DNA from: Paenibacillus protaetiae
GTDB lineage: Bacteria; Bacillota; Bacilli; Paenibacillales; Paenibacillaceae
Length of the DNA stretch: 62,500 bases
Direction: 5' to 3'
NCBI RefSeq assembly: GCF_004135365.1
Contig: NZ_CP035492.1
Span: 3,682,501 to 3,745,000, forward strand
The first letter of the stretch is position 1. Every line of letters begins with the position of its first letter. Below, one piece after another: positions 1-12,244 of this stretch. The translations under genes were made by a program, and so were the position numbers. The notes beneath the pieces were generated by a model. It was given only the letters and a program-made list of their open reading frames with translations. It had not been told where the DNA came from and ran no database searches.

Positions 1-1232
<1,232 letters not shown>

Positions 1233-1315
1233 AAATCAAGCTAAAGATTCATTGCATACCCTTTCGCATCCAGTTTTCAAGGCGCAAAACCTTGAAGGTT
1301 TACGCTGTAAACCAC

Positions 1316-1433
1316 GTTTGGTGGCGATGGCGGAGGGGAACCACGCGTTCCCATACCGAACACGACCGTTAAGCCCTCCAGCGCCGATGGTACTTGGACC
1401 GCAGGGTCCTGGGAGAGTAGGACGTCGCCAAGC
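1316..1433 (+). rRNA. rrf: 5S ribosomal RNA
   Basis: A stretch of about 118 nt shows 5S features: the 5' end GTTTGGTGGCGATGGCGGAG, the loop-B/C segment CCATACCGAACACG, and a 3' end able to pair with the 5' end (TTTGGTGGCG with CGTCGCCAAG). It lies about 84 nt after the 23S end, the usual order in Firmicute rrn operons. The ends are set by the terminal helix and could be off by one or two bases. Confidence 0.96.
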
Positions 1434-1439
1434 ACGAAG

Positions 1440-1470
1440 AACCTGTCACAGTCTTGTGGCAGGTTTTTTT
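1440..1470 (+). terminator. rrn operon terminator
   Basis: An 11-bp stem (AACCTGTCACA with TGTGGCAGGTT, one G-U pair) closes a GTCT loop and is followed by seven T. It sits 6 nt after 5S and is a textbook intrinsic terminator for the rRNA operon. Confidence 0.95.
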
Positions 1471-1561
1471 GTGTCCTTAATAATTAATGGATTAAATAAT
1501 GGTTTAGCATTATGGTTTGTTTCCGGTTGTGAATTGGCAAAGCATCACAAACAGCTTACTG

Positions 1562-1897
1562 TTGTCCACATCACGCACAATGGGGGGTAACTGGCCCTTG
1601 GTGCACCGAAGGATAAGCAGCATTGATTAACCGATGCATTACCTCCTGTGAGCAGGCGCTTTAGCAGCGAAATCGACTCGGGTTATCCCCTTGTTTGCCC
1701 ACAAGTCTGCATAACTTCATGGTTAGCAGCAGCAGATCATCTAGAATAAACGGGATAACCGGCTGCATCAGCTGAAATTATGCACATGTGAATAGTTGTC
1801 TAAATTCCGCAAAAGCCTTCTTATTGAGATTTTACCCCCAGCATGCAGTTCCTCTTATACACACTTTTGTTCACAAGCTGTTTATTTATGTGAATGA
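1562..1897. promoter_or_regulatory. Candidate DnaA-box cluster in the rrn-ctsR gap
   Basis: The gap from 1473 to 2050 holds no convincing gene. Within it are two exact matches to the DnaA box TTATNCACA (1778-1786 and 1855-1863) and five sites with one mismatch: 1562-1570 and 1867-1875 on the plus strand, and 1706-1714, 1787-1795 and 1889-1897 on the minus strand. The pair at 1778-1795 is directly abutting and inverted. DnaA-box clusters outside oriC are known in Bacillus subtilis and dampen initiation; that this one binds DnaA is inference. Confidence 0.45.
1681..1760. repeat. 9-bp inverted repeat inside the rrn-ctsR gap
   Basis: GGTTATCCC (1681-1689) is matched exactly by GGGATAACC (1752-1760), 62 nt apart. 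It lies among the DnaA-box-like sites. No U-tract follows, so it is not a terminator; whether it is an operator or chance is unknown. Confidence 0.5.
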
Positions 1898-2051
1898 ACG
1901 ATGCTTTCACACCACATAATAAATGAATGATCGAATAAGTTCCGGCCGGCGCTGTCTATGGGTATAAATAAGCATGGACCGCATCATGCTAGATCATAAC
2001 GGCTTTCAAAATAAGGATTTGAAAATCGTCTGAAAATTTAAACTCCATCTC

Positions 2052-2079
2052 TTGACCTTTTTTGATTTTTGCGTATAAT
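2052..2079 (+). promoter_or_regulatory. SigmaA-type promoter of the ctsR operon
   Basis: TTGACC (2052-2057) and a perfect TATAAT (2074-2079) are 16 bp apart. The predicted start of transcription falls about 2086, directly at the CtsR operator, so a bound repressor would block the polymerase. Confidence 0.85.
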
Positions 2080-2087
2080 GAATTTAA

Positions 2088-2104
2088 AGTCAAAGAAAGT
2101 CAAA
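2088..2104 (+). promoter_or_regulatory. CtsR operator
   Basis: AGTCAAA-GAA-AGTCAAA matches the established CtsR heptad consensus RGTCAAANANRGTCAAA at every defined position. A partial third heptad (GTCAA, 2105-2109) follows at once. The site overlaps the predicted transcription start, which fits autorepression of the ctsR operon and release on heat stress. Confidence 0.93.
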
Positions 2105-2243
2105 GTCAATTGCAGCTGCTGAATAGAGCTGTTCCGCAGCGGTAATCTTCTTGCTAAACGCAGGCGGATTACAGCCAAATCCAGGCTAAAGTTTCATTCA
2201 GCCGGTACAGCGATATTTGCAGCATTTCATGGAGGTTGGTGAT

Positions 2244-2705
2244 ATGCGCAACATTTCCGATCTCATTGAGCAGTACTTGAAGCAATTGCTGCAGAACAGT
2301 TCGGATGGAGCTGTTGAGATTCAGAGGAACGAGCTTGCTGACCAATTCTCGTGTGTTCCTTCGCAAATTAACTATGTCATCAGCACCCGTTTCACCTTGG
2401 AGAAAGGTTACATGGTGGAAAGCAAAAGGGGCGGCGGCGGTTATGTGCGCATTCAGCGGGTTGAGCTGCCGGCATTAAAAAACATTCAGTTCCACATTAA
2501 TGAAACGATTGGTGATTGTGTGGAACAAAGTGTTGCCGAAGGACTCATTTATCAGCTGGAGGAAGCGGAATTGATTACAAGACGGGAAGCCAATCTGATC
2601 CGGGCAGCGATATCCAGAGACACGATTGCAGTCAAGCTTCCGCTTCGCGATGAGATTCGGGCACGCCTTCTGAAATCGATGTTAATTACGCTGCTAATCC
2701 GTTAG
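2244..2705 (+). CDS. ctsR: CtsR, heat-shock transcriptional repressor
   Basis: CtsR represses class III heat-shock genes (clp genes) by binding a tandem heptad; McsB and ClpC relieve it. The 153-residue product begins MRNISDLIEQYL and carries the family's winged-helix segment with CVPSQINYVI and the glycine-rich ESKRGGGGY wing near residues 55-65. The start at 2244 is chosen because GGAGG (2231-2235) lies 8 nt upstream; in-frame ATGs at 2217 and 2229 lie upstream of that ribosome site. First gene of a four-gene operon with an exact CtsR operator in front. Length is normal for the family. Confidence 0.96.
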   Translation: MRNISDLIEQYLKQLLQNSSDGAVEIQRNELADQFSCVPSQINYVISTRFTLEKGYMVESKRGGGGYVRIQRVELPALKNIQFHINETIGDCVEQSVAEGLIYQLEEAELITRREANLIRAAISRDTIAVKLPLRDEIRARLLKSMLITLLIR

Positions 2706-2740
2706 GCGAGTAGTGTAGCTCGAAAGGAGGGGCAACATTC

Positions 2741-3259
2741 GTGATTTGTCAGGAATGCGGTAAAAGGCCGGCAACACTCCATTTTACAAAAATCGTTAAT
2801 GGTGAAAAAACGGAGTTTCATATATGCGAGGCATGCGCGAGGGAAAAAGGCGAAAGTTTACCCGGTGCGCCCAATGGCTTTTCCATCCATAGCTTGCTGT
2901 CGGGGCTGCTTGATTTTGAGCCTGCAGGAGCAGCAGGCGGCGGGGTAAAGCCAAAGGCTGCCCGGTGTGATGAATGCGGCCTTACTTATGCGCAGTTCAG
3001 CAAAATCGGCCGTTTTGGCTGCAGCTCATGCTATAAGCATTTTGCAGATCATTTGGATCCGTTGTTGAAGAGGGTTCACGGCAACACGGTGCACGTCGGG
3101 AAAATACCAAAAAGATACGGCGGGCAAATCCAGTATAAGCGCGAAATTGAGCAGCTTAGACGGGATATGCAAGGCCGTATTGAAAGGGAAGAGTTCGAAA
3201 GCGCGGCTTTAATCCGCGACCGGATTCGTGAACTGGAAAAAAAGATCAGCGATTTGTAA
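2741..3259 (+). CDS. mcsA: McsA, zinc-finger activator of the McsB arginine kinase
   Basis: McsA binds and activates McsB in the CtsR/ClpC stress pathway. The 172-residue protein starts with GTG preceded by AAAGGAGG. Two zinc-finger-like units are visible: C3/C6 with C29/C32 near the N terminus, and a second set (CDEC and CSSC) around residues 84-104. A UVR-like helical motif (REEFESAALIRDRIRELE) occupies the C terminus and is known in this family to contact ClpC-type partners. It follows ctsR by 35 nt and precedes mcsB by 22 nt. The function is by family; the cysteines and the UVR motif are seen directly. Confidence 0.94.
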   Translation: MICQECGKRPATLHFTKIVNGEKTEFHICEACAREKGESLPGAPNGFSIHSLLSGLLDFEPAGAAGGGVKPKAARCDECGLTYAQFSKIGRFGCSSCYKHFADHLDPLLKRVHGNTVHVGKIPKRYGGQIQYKREIEQLRRDMQGRIEREEFESAALIRDRIRELEKKISDL

Positions 3260-3281
3260 AGCAGGAAGGAGGGGCGTATCT

Positions 3282-4361
3282 GTGGAACAACGCCATTTCT
3301 CGCAGCAAGCGTTAAGCGAATGGATGAAGCATGATGGTCCCGATTCCGATATCGTGATCAGCAGCAGAGTTCGGCTGGCCCGCAACTTGCGGCGGCATCC
3401 TTTTCCAATGCTTGCGACCAGCAGTCAGTCCGAAGAAGTGATGAAGCAGCTGATTGAAATCGGCAAATCCGATCAGCTCGCCCAAGTGGGCAAGTTCGAG
3501 ACGATTGTTTTATCGGACTTGAATGAACTGGAGCGCAGAGTGCTGGTGGAAAAACATTTAATCAGCCCGAATTTGGCCAATGATTCACGCGGCGGGGCGG
3601 TTATATTAAGCGATAATGAATCCGTCAGCATTATGATTAACGAAGAAGACCATCTGCGCATTCAATGTTTGTATCCGGGATTCCAAGTACAAGAAGCTTG
3701 GGGACTGGCTGGCAGAATTGATAATATATTTGAGGAGAAAGCGGAATACGCTTTTGATGAAAAGTTTGGTTATTTGACGACTTGTCCTACGAATGTCGGG
3801 ACGGGCATTCGGGCTTCGGTCATGATGCATTTGCCGGCGCTGGTGCTGACGCAGCAAATTAACCGGATTTTGTCCGCCATTACGCAGGTAGGCCTTGCCG
3901 TTCGCGGTCAATACGGCGAAGGTAGCGAGGCGCTTGGCAATTTGTTTCAAATATCGAACCAGATTACGCTGGGACAATCGGAAACGGAAATTATCGATAA
4001 CCTGTACGGCGTAGCCAAGCAAATTATCGAGCATGAACGTGCGGCAAGATCAAGGCTGCTGACAGAGTCGCGGCTGAAGGTCGAAGACCGGATCAAACGT
4101 TCCTACGGCATATTAAAATATGCGGCGATTATGGACTCGAAAGAGGCTTCGCAGCGGTTATCCGATGTTAGGCTTGGAGTAGATTTAGGATTGTTGCAGG
4201 AAGTTACGCCTACGGTGATGAATGAATTAATGGTGATGACTCAGCCAGGCTTTTTGCAGCAAACGTTCAAGGAGAAGATGAATCCGGAAACACGCGATGT
4301 AAGACGCGCCGAACTTATCCGCAAGCAATTGCGGGGGCAAACTGAATTTGGGGGTGCTTGA
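3282..4361 (+). CDS. mcsB: McsB, protein-arginine kinase
   Basis: McsB phosphorylates arginines on proteins, including CtsR, marking them for ClpC-ClpP. The 359-residue product belongs to the ATP:guanido phosphotransferase fold; [12 protein letters not shown] near residues 27-38 is the nucleotide-binding arginine motif and the catalytic loop contains TCPTNVGTG near residue 167. The GTG start at 3282 has a strong GGAAGGAGGGG upstream; earlier in-frame codons would run into mcsA. The C terminus keeps the arginine-rich [15 protein letters not shown] tail. Stop codon lies 2 nt before clpC, implying translational coupling. Confidence 0.95.
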   Translation: MEQRHFSQQALSEWMKHDGPDSDIVISSRVRLARNLRRHPFPMLATSSQSEEVMKQLIEIGKSDQLAQVGKFETIVLSDLNELERRVLVEKHLISPNLANDSRGGAVILSDNESVSIMINEEDHLRIQCLYPGFQVQEAWGLAGRIDNIFEEKAEYAFDEKFGYLTTCPTNVGTGIRASVMMHLPALVLTQQINRILSAITQVGLAVRGQYGEGSEALGNLFQISNQITLGQSETEIIDNLYGVAKQIIEHERAARSRLLTESRLKVEDRIKRSYGILKYAAIMDSKEASQRLSDVRLGVDLGLLQEVTPTVMNELMVMTQPGFLQQTFKEKMNPETRDVRRAELIRKQLRGQTEFGGA

Positions 4362-4363
4362 AC

Positions 4364-6823
<2,460 letters not shown>

Positions 6824-6837
6824 AAACGCATAAGCAC

Positions 6838-6874
6838 AAAAAAGCTTTCTCCCGTAAAAGGAGAAAGCTTTTTT
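6838..6874 (+). terminator. Terminator after clpC
   Basis: A long stem (AAAAAAGCTTTCTCC with GGAGAAAGCTTTTTT) around a short CGTAAAA loop ends in a T run. It closes the ctsR operon 15 nt after the clpC stop, and being symmetrical A/T at the base could work in both directions. Confidence 0.93.
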
Positions 6875-7102
6875 GCATGCTGACGCGCTTTGTTTCATTG
6901 CAGCGCCTATTGCTGCCCAAAACCGCAGAACAAAGCCAAAAGCCGGAGAAAAGCATAGCTATTGCAGTTTGCGCCAGGAAAGGGAGGGGGTTTATCCCAT
7001 TCGCATTAAATGGTAAAATTCAAGAGAATACGGGAGTTATGTATGCAACAGGTTGAATCGTTTGAACTGTTCATGTCATGCTCAATGCAGAAGGAGCCGG
7101 CT

Positions 7103-8470
7103 ATGGCAAAAATAAAAATGAAATTCGTGTGTACCGAATGCGGCACCGAATCGCCTAAATGGCTCGGGAAATGCCCGGGCTGCGGCTCATGGAATTCTAT
7201 GGTCGAGGAACGCGAAACGGTTATTAAAACGCAAGGGGTCGGCTTATCAAGCGTTCAGATGAAAGAAAAGCCGAAATCCATCATACATATAGAAAGTGAG
7301 CAGGAACCCCGCATTGAAACACGCATGAAGGAGCTGAATCGCGTGCTTGGAGGCGGTGTTGTTCCCGGCTCGCTTATTCTTGTTGGCGGGGACCCCGGCA
7401 TCGGCAAATCGACTTTGCTGCTGCAAACTTCACATGCTCTTGCATCCAAAGGGCTTAAAGTGCTTTATATTTCGGGCGAGGAATCGGTACGCCAAACACG
7501 CATGAGAGCAGACCGGCTGGGCGCTTTGACCGAAAGCTTGTTTGTACTATGCGAGACGAATATGGAGAACATTAATGAAGCGATCGAAACGATTCAGCCG
7601 GATTTTCTCGTGATTGATTCCATCCAGACCGTATTTGATCCTAATGTGCAGTCCGCTCCGGGCAGTGTGGCGCAGGTGAGGGAATGTACCGCCCATTTTA
7701 TGCGGATTGCCAAAATTAAAGGAATCGCTACAGTCCTTGTTGGCCATGTTACGAAGGAAGGGGCAATCGCGGGTCCGCGTTTGCTGGAGCATATGGTTGA
7801 CTGCGTACTTTATTTTGAAGGAGAACGCCACCATACATACCGGCTGCTGCGTGCAGTGAAAAACCGGTTTGGCTCAACCAATGAGGTCGGCATATTTGAA
7901 ATGAGCGAAGACGGACTGCGGGAAGTGGATAATCCTTCGGAACTGTTTCTGTCGGAAAGGCCGCTTGGCGTATCGGGTTCGACAGTTGTCGCAAGTATGG
8001 AAGGGACGCGCCCGATGCTGGTCGAATTGCAGGCACTTGTTGCAACCACGCATTTTCCTTCGCCGCGGCGGATGTCGGCCGGTCTTGACCATCATCGGAT
8101 GGCGCTTATTATTGCGGTGCTGGAGAAACGGATCGGATTATTCCTGCAAACCCAGGATGCCTATGTGAACGCCGCAGGAGGAGTCAAACTGGATGAGCCG
8201 GCGGTTGATTTGGCCGTTGCAGTAAGCTTGGCTTCCAGCTTTAAGGATGCGCCAACGCGTCCGTATGACGTTATTTTCGGAGAAGTTGGCTTGACGGGCG
8301 AGGTAAGGGCTGTATCCAGAGCAGAGCAGCGGGTAAAGGAGGCGGAGAAGCTGGGGTTTAAGCGGGTCATTATGCCGGAAAAAAGCTTAAAGGGCTGGAA
8401 GCCGCCTGCAGGTATAGACATTATCGGCGTAAACACGGTTGCGGAAGCACTTTCTGCAGCGCTTGAATAG
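7103..8470 (+). CDS. radA: RadA, DNA repair/recombination ATPase
   Basis: RadA is a RecA-like helicase that drives branch migration of recombination intermediates. The 455-residue protein has an N-terminal C4 zinc finger (C10, C13, C24, C27), Walker [11 protein letters not shown] near residue 95, the RadA-specific KNRFG motif near 252, and a C-terminal Lon-protease-like domain. The ATG at 7103 is chosen because AAGGAG lies 6 nt before it and the zinc finger starts just after; an open frame extends further upstream without support. It precedes disA by 7-10 nt, the usual radA-disA pairing. Confidence 0.96.
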   Translation: MAKIKMKFVCTECGTESPKWLGKCPGCGSWNSMVEERETVIKTQGVGLSSVQMKEKPKSIIHIESEQEPRIETRMKELNRVLGGGVVPGSLILVGGDPGIGKSTLLLQTSHALASKGLKVLYISGEESVRQTRMRADRLGALTESLFVLCETNMENINEAIETIQPDFLVIDSIQTVFDPNVQSAPGSVAQVRECTAHFMRIAKIKGIATVLVGHVTKEGAIAGPRLLEHMVDCVLYFEGERHHTYRLLRAVKNRFGSTNEVGIFEMSEDGLREVDNPSELFLSERPLGVSGSTVVASMEGTRPMLVELQALVATTHFPSPRRMSAGLDHHRMALIIAVLEKRIGLFLQTQDAYVNAAGGVKLDEPAVDLAVAVSLASSFKDAPTRPYDVIFGEVGLTGEVRAVSRAEQRVKEAEKLGFKRVIMPEKSLKGWKPPAGIDIIGVNTVAEALSAALE

Positions 8471-8480
8471 GGGGCAAATG

Positions 8481-9557
8481 ATGAAAGAGCAGAACCAGAT
8501 GGAAGTCATGAATCAATTATTGCAATTAGTCGCACCAGGAACCCCATTCCGCGATGGACTTGAGAACGTTCTTCGCGCCAAGACCGGAGCGCTTTTGGTT
8601 GTCGGCTACAGCCCGGAAGTAATGGAAGTAGTGGATGGCGGGTTTTCGATCAACTGCGATTTCTCGCCTAACTACTTGTATGAGCTTGCCAAAATGGACG
8701 GCGCCATTATTTTGAGCGAGGACTTGCGCCGGATTTTGTACGCCAATACACAACTCATTCCGAACAGCTCCATTCCCTCCATCGAGACGGGAATCCGGCA
8801 CCGTACGGCTGAACGGGTCGCGAAGCAAACCGGGAAACTTGTTGTATCCATTTCGCAGCGGCGCAATATTATTACGTTGTACCAAGGCAATCTGCGTTAC
8901 TCGCTGAAAGATATCGGCGTCATATTAACGAAAGCCAATCAGGCTATTCAAACGCTGGAGAAGTACAAAGCGGTATTGAACCAATCGTTCACGAACTTGT
9001 CCGCCCTTGAATTCGAAGAGCTGGTGACGCTGCAGGATGTCGCTCACGCGATTCAGCGTGTGGAGATGGTGCTGCGGGTTAAGATGGAAATTAAGCGGTA
9101 TGTCAATGAGCTGGGGACGGAAGGGCGTCTGATCAGCATGCAGATGGATGAGCTGGTGGACGGCGTCGAGGAAGATGCATGGTTTTTGCTGAAGGATTAT
9201 GCCAAAGACAACTCGGATGAGAAACTGAAGGAAATCCGGCTGGGGCTGAAGAAACTTGGCGCCGACGAAATGCTCGAAGCATCGCCGATCTTGCGCCTGC
9301 TTGGCTATACGCATACCGGTTCGATGGCGGAAGAAGTTGTTTCTCCGCGCGGTTACCGGCTGCTGAACAAAATTCCGCGCCTGCCGCTTGTCATTATGAA
9401 TAATTTGGTGGAACGTTTTGGGCGTTTGCCGCATATTTTAATGGCAACGATTGAAGAACTGGACGAGGTCGACGGCATCGGCGAGGTGCGTGCCCGGGCG
9501 ATTAAAGACGGTATGAAACGGATTCAAGAGCAAATGTTCATTGACAGGCATATCTAA
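8481..9557 (+). CDS. disA: DisA, DNA-integrity scanning diadenylate cyclase
   Basis: DisA makes cyclic di-AMP from two ATP and stops when it meets branched DNA. The 358-residue protein shows the DAC-domain signature: DGA near residue 72 and RHRTAER near 106, then a helical linker and a C-terminal helix-hairpin-helix DNA-binding end ([17 protein letters not shown]). Two adjacent ATGs exist (8478 and 8481); the second has better spacing (6 nt) from GGGGG at 8470-8474. It is tightly linked to radA, whose product is known to modulate DisA in Bacillus. Confidence 0.96.
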   Translation: MKEQNQMEVMNQLLQLVAPGTPFRDGLENVLRAKTGALLVVGYSPEVMEVVDGGFSINCDFSPNYLYELAKMDGAIILSEDLRRILYANTQLIPNSSIPSIETGIRHRTAERVAKQTGKLVVSISQRRNIITLYQGNLRYSLKDIGVILTKANQAIQTLEKYKAVLNQSFTNLSALEFEELVTLQDVAHAIQRVEMVLRVKMEIKRYVNELGTEGRLISMQMDELVDGVEEDAWFLLKDYAKDNSDEKLKEIRLGLKKLGADEMLEASPILRLLGYTHTGSMAEEVVSPRGYRLLNKIPRLPLVIMNNLVERFGRLPHILMATIEELDEVDGIGEVRARAIKDGMKRIQEQMFIDRHI

Positions 9558-9580
9558 TCCGCTTACAATGAATGGATTGC

Positions 9581-9597
9581 TTGCTTGAAGCGTTAGT
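9581..9597 (+). repeat. 17-nt repeat, copy 1
   Basis: TTGCTTGAAGCGTTAGT occurs here, between disA and pssA, and again exactly at 36047-36063 between fusA and tuf. Both copies lie in spacers on the same strand. Its role is unknown. Confidence 0.6.
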
Positions 9598-9645
9598 ATA
9601 CTTGGTTGAAGGCTTTTAGGGCATAGTAGAGAAGAGGTGGAACAG

Positions 9646-10395
9646 ATGATCATTAAATCGATACCGAGCCTTCTCACGGTTGGAAATTTATTTTTAGGCG
9701 TTATTTCGATTATTCTGGTGTTTAACGATAAGCCGGAGAATGCCGCGATGATGGTCATTATTGCCATGCTGCTTGATGGCGTGGATGGGCGGGTAGCCCG
9801 TGCACTTAATGCTCAAAGCGAGTTTGGCAAAGAGCTTGATTCCCTTGCAGATGTGATTTCATTTGGGGTAGCCCCTGCGTTTTTGATGTATGTAACGGCT
9901 TTTCAGGATTTAAATCCAACGCTCGCTTGGATTATTACCGCATTGTTCCCGGTTTGCGGCGCGCTTCGTTTAGCGCGGTTTAATGTCATAACAAGCTCGG
10001 CGGGATACTTTATCGGCTTGCCGATTCCAGCAGCAGGCGGAGTGCTTGCAACGCTTGCTTTGTTTGAAGGGGATATCAGTGTTTCCGTATTGGTTGCGAC
10101 GATGCTTGTGCTTGCCTTGTTAATGGTCAGCACGATTAAATATCCGAATTTTAAAAAGGTCGGCATTTCCAAAAAAGCGCTTTGGGCAGTTCCGGTTATC
10201 ATTGCGGTAACGGTACTGCTGGGCTTGTTGTTCCCGGACGATTTGTCCAAAATTATTTTTATCCCGCTGTTGCTGTATGCGATTTACGGATTAAAAAAAA
10301 ACGTTGAACGCCGTGTTTGGAAGCGGGAGCCGCTTGTCAGAACGGACAGTACCGACCGGAACGAAGAGCAGAACCAGTCGGAGCATACAGCTTGA
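9646..10395 (+). CDS. pssA: CDP-diacylglycerol-serine O-phosphatidyltransferase (phosphatidylserine synthase)
   Basis: This integral membrane enzyme joins CDP-diacylglycerol and serine, the first step to phosphatidylethanolamine. The CDP-alcohol phosphotransferase signature DGxxxxR...G...D...D is visible as DGVDGRVAR followed by FGKELDSLAD near residues 45-70. Several hydrophobic segments span the rest, and the C terminus is charged. ATG 9646 is preferred over the upstream GTG at 9637 because AGAGGTGG sits 5-6 nt before it and MIIKSIPSLLTVGN is a typical N terminus. Serine specificity is inferred from similarity; another CDP-alcohol head group cannot be excluded. Confidence 0.88.
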   Translation: MIIKSIPSLLTVGNLFLGVISIILVFNDKPENAAMMVIIAMLLDGVDGRVARALNAQSEFGKELDSLADVISFGVAPAFLMYVTAFQDLNPTLAWIITALFPVCGALRLARFNVITSSAGYFIGLPIPAAGGVLATLALFEGDISVSVLVATMLVLALLMVSTIKYPNFKKVGISKKALWAVPVIIAVTVLLGLLFPDDLSKIIFIPLLLYAIYGLKKNVERRVWKREPLVRTDSTDRNEEQNQSEHTA

Positions 10396-10433
10396 TTTGC
10401 ATTAACATGGTTAATAACCCGGCTGCAGAAGCC

Positions 10434-10488
10434 AAAAAGGATGTGCCTTGATACGCTGGGATCAGCGTCAAGGCACATCCTTTTTTTT
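10434..10488. terminator. Terminator between pssA and the facing gene
   Basis: AAGGATGTGCCTTGA pairs with TCAAGGCACATCCTT, with an inner TACGCT/AGCG helix, and eight T follow. It lies between convergent genes and carries an A run on the other side, so it probably serves both strands. Confidence 0.93.
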
Positions 10489-10496
10489 GTACTCGT

Positions 10497-10892
10497 TCAG
10501 GTCATGTTGAAAAGCCCAAGCGTGGAGCATCGGTTATATTCGTCTGCAACAACTTCATCCAGTTTAATATCGAGCAGGTTGCACATCGCTGCCATATAAA
10601 ACAGATTGCGACCCAGCTCCGATTTGACGACATCCCGGCAGTTTTCGCACAGGTCGCCGTAGAGGTGGCTTTCAAGCGTTATTTTTGCGTTTTCCAAATT
10701 TAAATCATTGGAATACTGCTGCTTGCGTGCATGCAATTCAATGCAGCCGCAATCCGTGACAGCCTTGGAGAGGGCACGGTTGACGGATGCACCGGATTGG
10801 CCAAACTTAGACATGACATCCATCAAGCTGCGATGTCGGAGCAGCAGCTCAGACACCTGCGTTTGATACTGATCCAGCGTTGGCGTGCTCAT
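10497..10892 (-). CDS. Conserved small protein with cysteine pairs (annotated DUF1573 in Paenibacillus, from memory)
   Basis: The 131-residue product has no function I can assign. It is helical in appearance, with a CxC pair at DCGCIEL near residue 48, a CxxC pair at LCENC near 81-84, and another cysteine near 122 (NRCSTLG). The segment ELGRNLFYMAAMCNLLDIKLDEVV resembles the second half of a MazG-type pyrophosphohydrolase helix bundle (ELGDxLxYLxxLAxxLGIDLxEV), but the metal-binding aspartate after ELG is replaced. I recall Paenibacillus orthologues labelled DUF1573; that label is uncertain. ATG is preceded by AGAGGTGG, and it has its own strong promoter. Confidence 0.8.
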   Translation of the reverse strand: MSTPTLDQYQTQVSELLLRHRSLMDVMSKFGQSGASVNRALSKAVTDCGCIELHARKQQYSNDLNLENAKITLESHLYGDLCENCRDVVKSELGRNLFYMAAMCNLLDIKLDEVVADEYNRCSTLGLFNMT

Positions 10893-10954
10893 CGGTCCAC
10901 CTCTTTCATCAGTATGTTCAATCAGTTCCCATGACTATATTTACCTTGTCACCT

Positions 10955-10983
10955 ATTATAGACCTCCAGTGGCTGCTTTTCAA
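10955..10983 (-). promoter_or_regulatory. SigmaA-type promoter of the minus-strand gene
   Basis: On the minus strand TTGAAA (10983-10978) and a perfect TATAAT (10960-10955) are 17 bp apart, about 60 nt upstream of the start codon at 10892. A strong vegetative promoter by sequence. Confidence 0.82.
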
Positions 10984-11078
10984 AATGAAAAAAAGTTTAT
11001 TTCTTTCCATACTTTATGCCTGCGCTACGATTAGGCTGCCATTTATTGGACCATAATTGGTAGTGGAGGTGAAAATGA

Positions 11079-12170
11079 ATGATAAAACGAATAATTCAAT
11101 TTATGGGGTTACTGATAGGCGGATTGTTGGGCAATGAATGGTATGGTTCAATAAATGGTTTAGGAATGTGGTCGGAAAGCGGCCTTATGCAACGGTCGGG
11201 AAGCTATTATTTATATGTGGGAGCCGGCGCGATGATCGGTATCATTGTAGCTACGCTATTTGCCGGCACCATTATCCGTCTGCTGGAACGCGGTTCGGAG
11301 AAAGCGGCTGCGATGCCGATGCAGGATTTGCTCGCCGGGGCGGGCGGGATGCTTATGGGGCTGCTGCTTGCGGTATTGCTGTATCCGGCTGTGCCGGGGC
11401 TTAAAGGCATCGGACAAGCTGTACCCGCGGTTATGGCGCTTGGATTTGGTTATATCGGCATGCGCATCGGCCTGAGGAAAAAGGAAGAGCTCGCAGCCGG
11501 TCTGAGCATGCTGCTGGAGCCGCGCAAGGCTGAACGGCCGAACGAAACGGGCAAAGGTTTTGAAGAGCATAAAATTTTGGATACAAGCGTTATTATCGAC
11601 GGCAGAATTGCGGATATTTGCAAGACCGGATTTATCGAAGGCACACTTGTTATTCCGGAATTTGTGCTGGAAGAGCTGCAGCATATTGCTGACTCTTCGG
11701 ATTTGCTGAAACGGAACCGCGGCCGCAGGGGCCTGGACATCCTGAACAAGATTCAAAAAGAGCTGGATGTGAAAGTGCTTATATACGAAGGCGATTTCGA
11801 GGAAATCGGCGAAGTGGACAGCAAGCTCGTGAAGCTGGCTAAAGTGCTTGGCGGCAAAGTGGTAACGAATGATTTTAACTTGAACAAGGTATGTGAGCTG
11901 CAAGGCGTTTCGGTGCTGAACATTAACGATTTGGCAAACGCTGTGAAGCCGGTTGTGCTGCCGGGCGAAGAAATTATTGTTCAAGTGATCAAGGACGGCA
12001 AGGAGCACGGGCAAGGCGTCGCTTATTTGGATGACGGGACGATGATTGTCGTCGAAGGCGGCCGGGACTATATCGGTACGACAATGGAAGTTCTGGTGAC
12101 AAGCGTTCTGCAGACGTCAGCGGGCCGGATGATTTTCGCAAAGCCGAAGCTGTTGGAAAAAGCGCTGTAA
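11079..12170 (+). CDS. yacL: Membrane PIN/TRAM-domain protein (YacL family)
   Basis: The 363-residue protein has four likely membrane helices in the first 140 residues, a PIN nuclease-like domain ([13 protein letters not shown] near 167, with acidic residues typical of the metal site, and VTNDFNLNK near 265), and a C-terminal TRAM domain (about 300-355). PIN domains are Mg-dependent RNases; TRAM binds RNA. The target of YacL proteins is not established. The ATG at 11079 follows GTGGAGGTG with good spacing. It starts a plus-strand run into the isoprenoid genes, as in other Bacillales. Confidence 0.93.
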   Translation: MIKRIIQFMGLLIGGLLGNEWYGSINGLGMWSESGLMQRSGSYYLYVGAGAMIGIIVATLFAGTIIRLLERGSEKAAAMPMQDLLAGAGGMLMGLLLAVLLYPAVPGLKGIGQAVPAVMALGFGYIGMRIGLRKKEELAAGLSMLLEPRKAERPNETGKGFEEHKILDTSVIIDGRIADICKTGFIEGTLVIPEFVLEELQHIADSSDLLKRNRGRRGLDILNKIQKELDVKVLIYEGDFEEIGEVDSKLVKLAKVLGGKVVTNDFNLNKVCELQGVSVLNINDLANAVKPVVLPGEEIIVQVIKDGKEHGQGVAYLDDGTMIVVEGGRDYIGTTMEVLVTSVLQTSAGRMIFAKPKLLEKAL

Positions 12171-12244
12171 CGAGGTATGATAATGATATTGTCGCCGTTT
12201 GAGATACGGCGGGGAAGTACAGTGCGAGGCAGGTTGATGGCAGC

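Noticed and set aside
1939-1965. GGGTAT at 1960-1965 as a SigB -10 for ctsR
   Set aside because: The proper -35 position reads GTTCCG, only three matches to GTTTAA, and SigB regulation is uncertain in this group.
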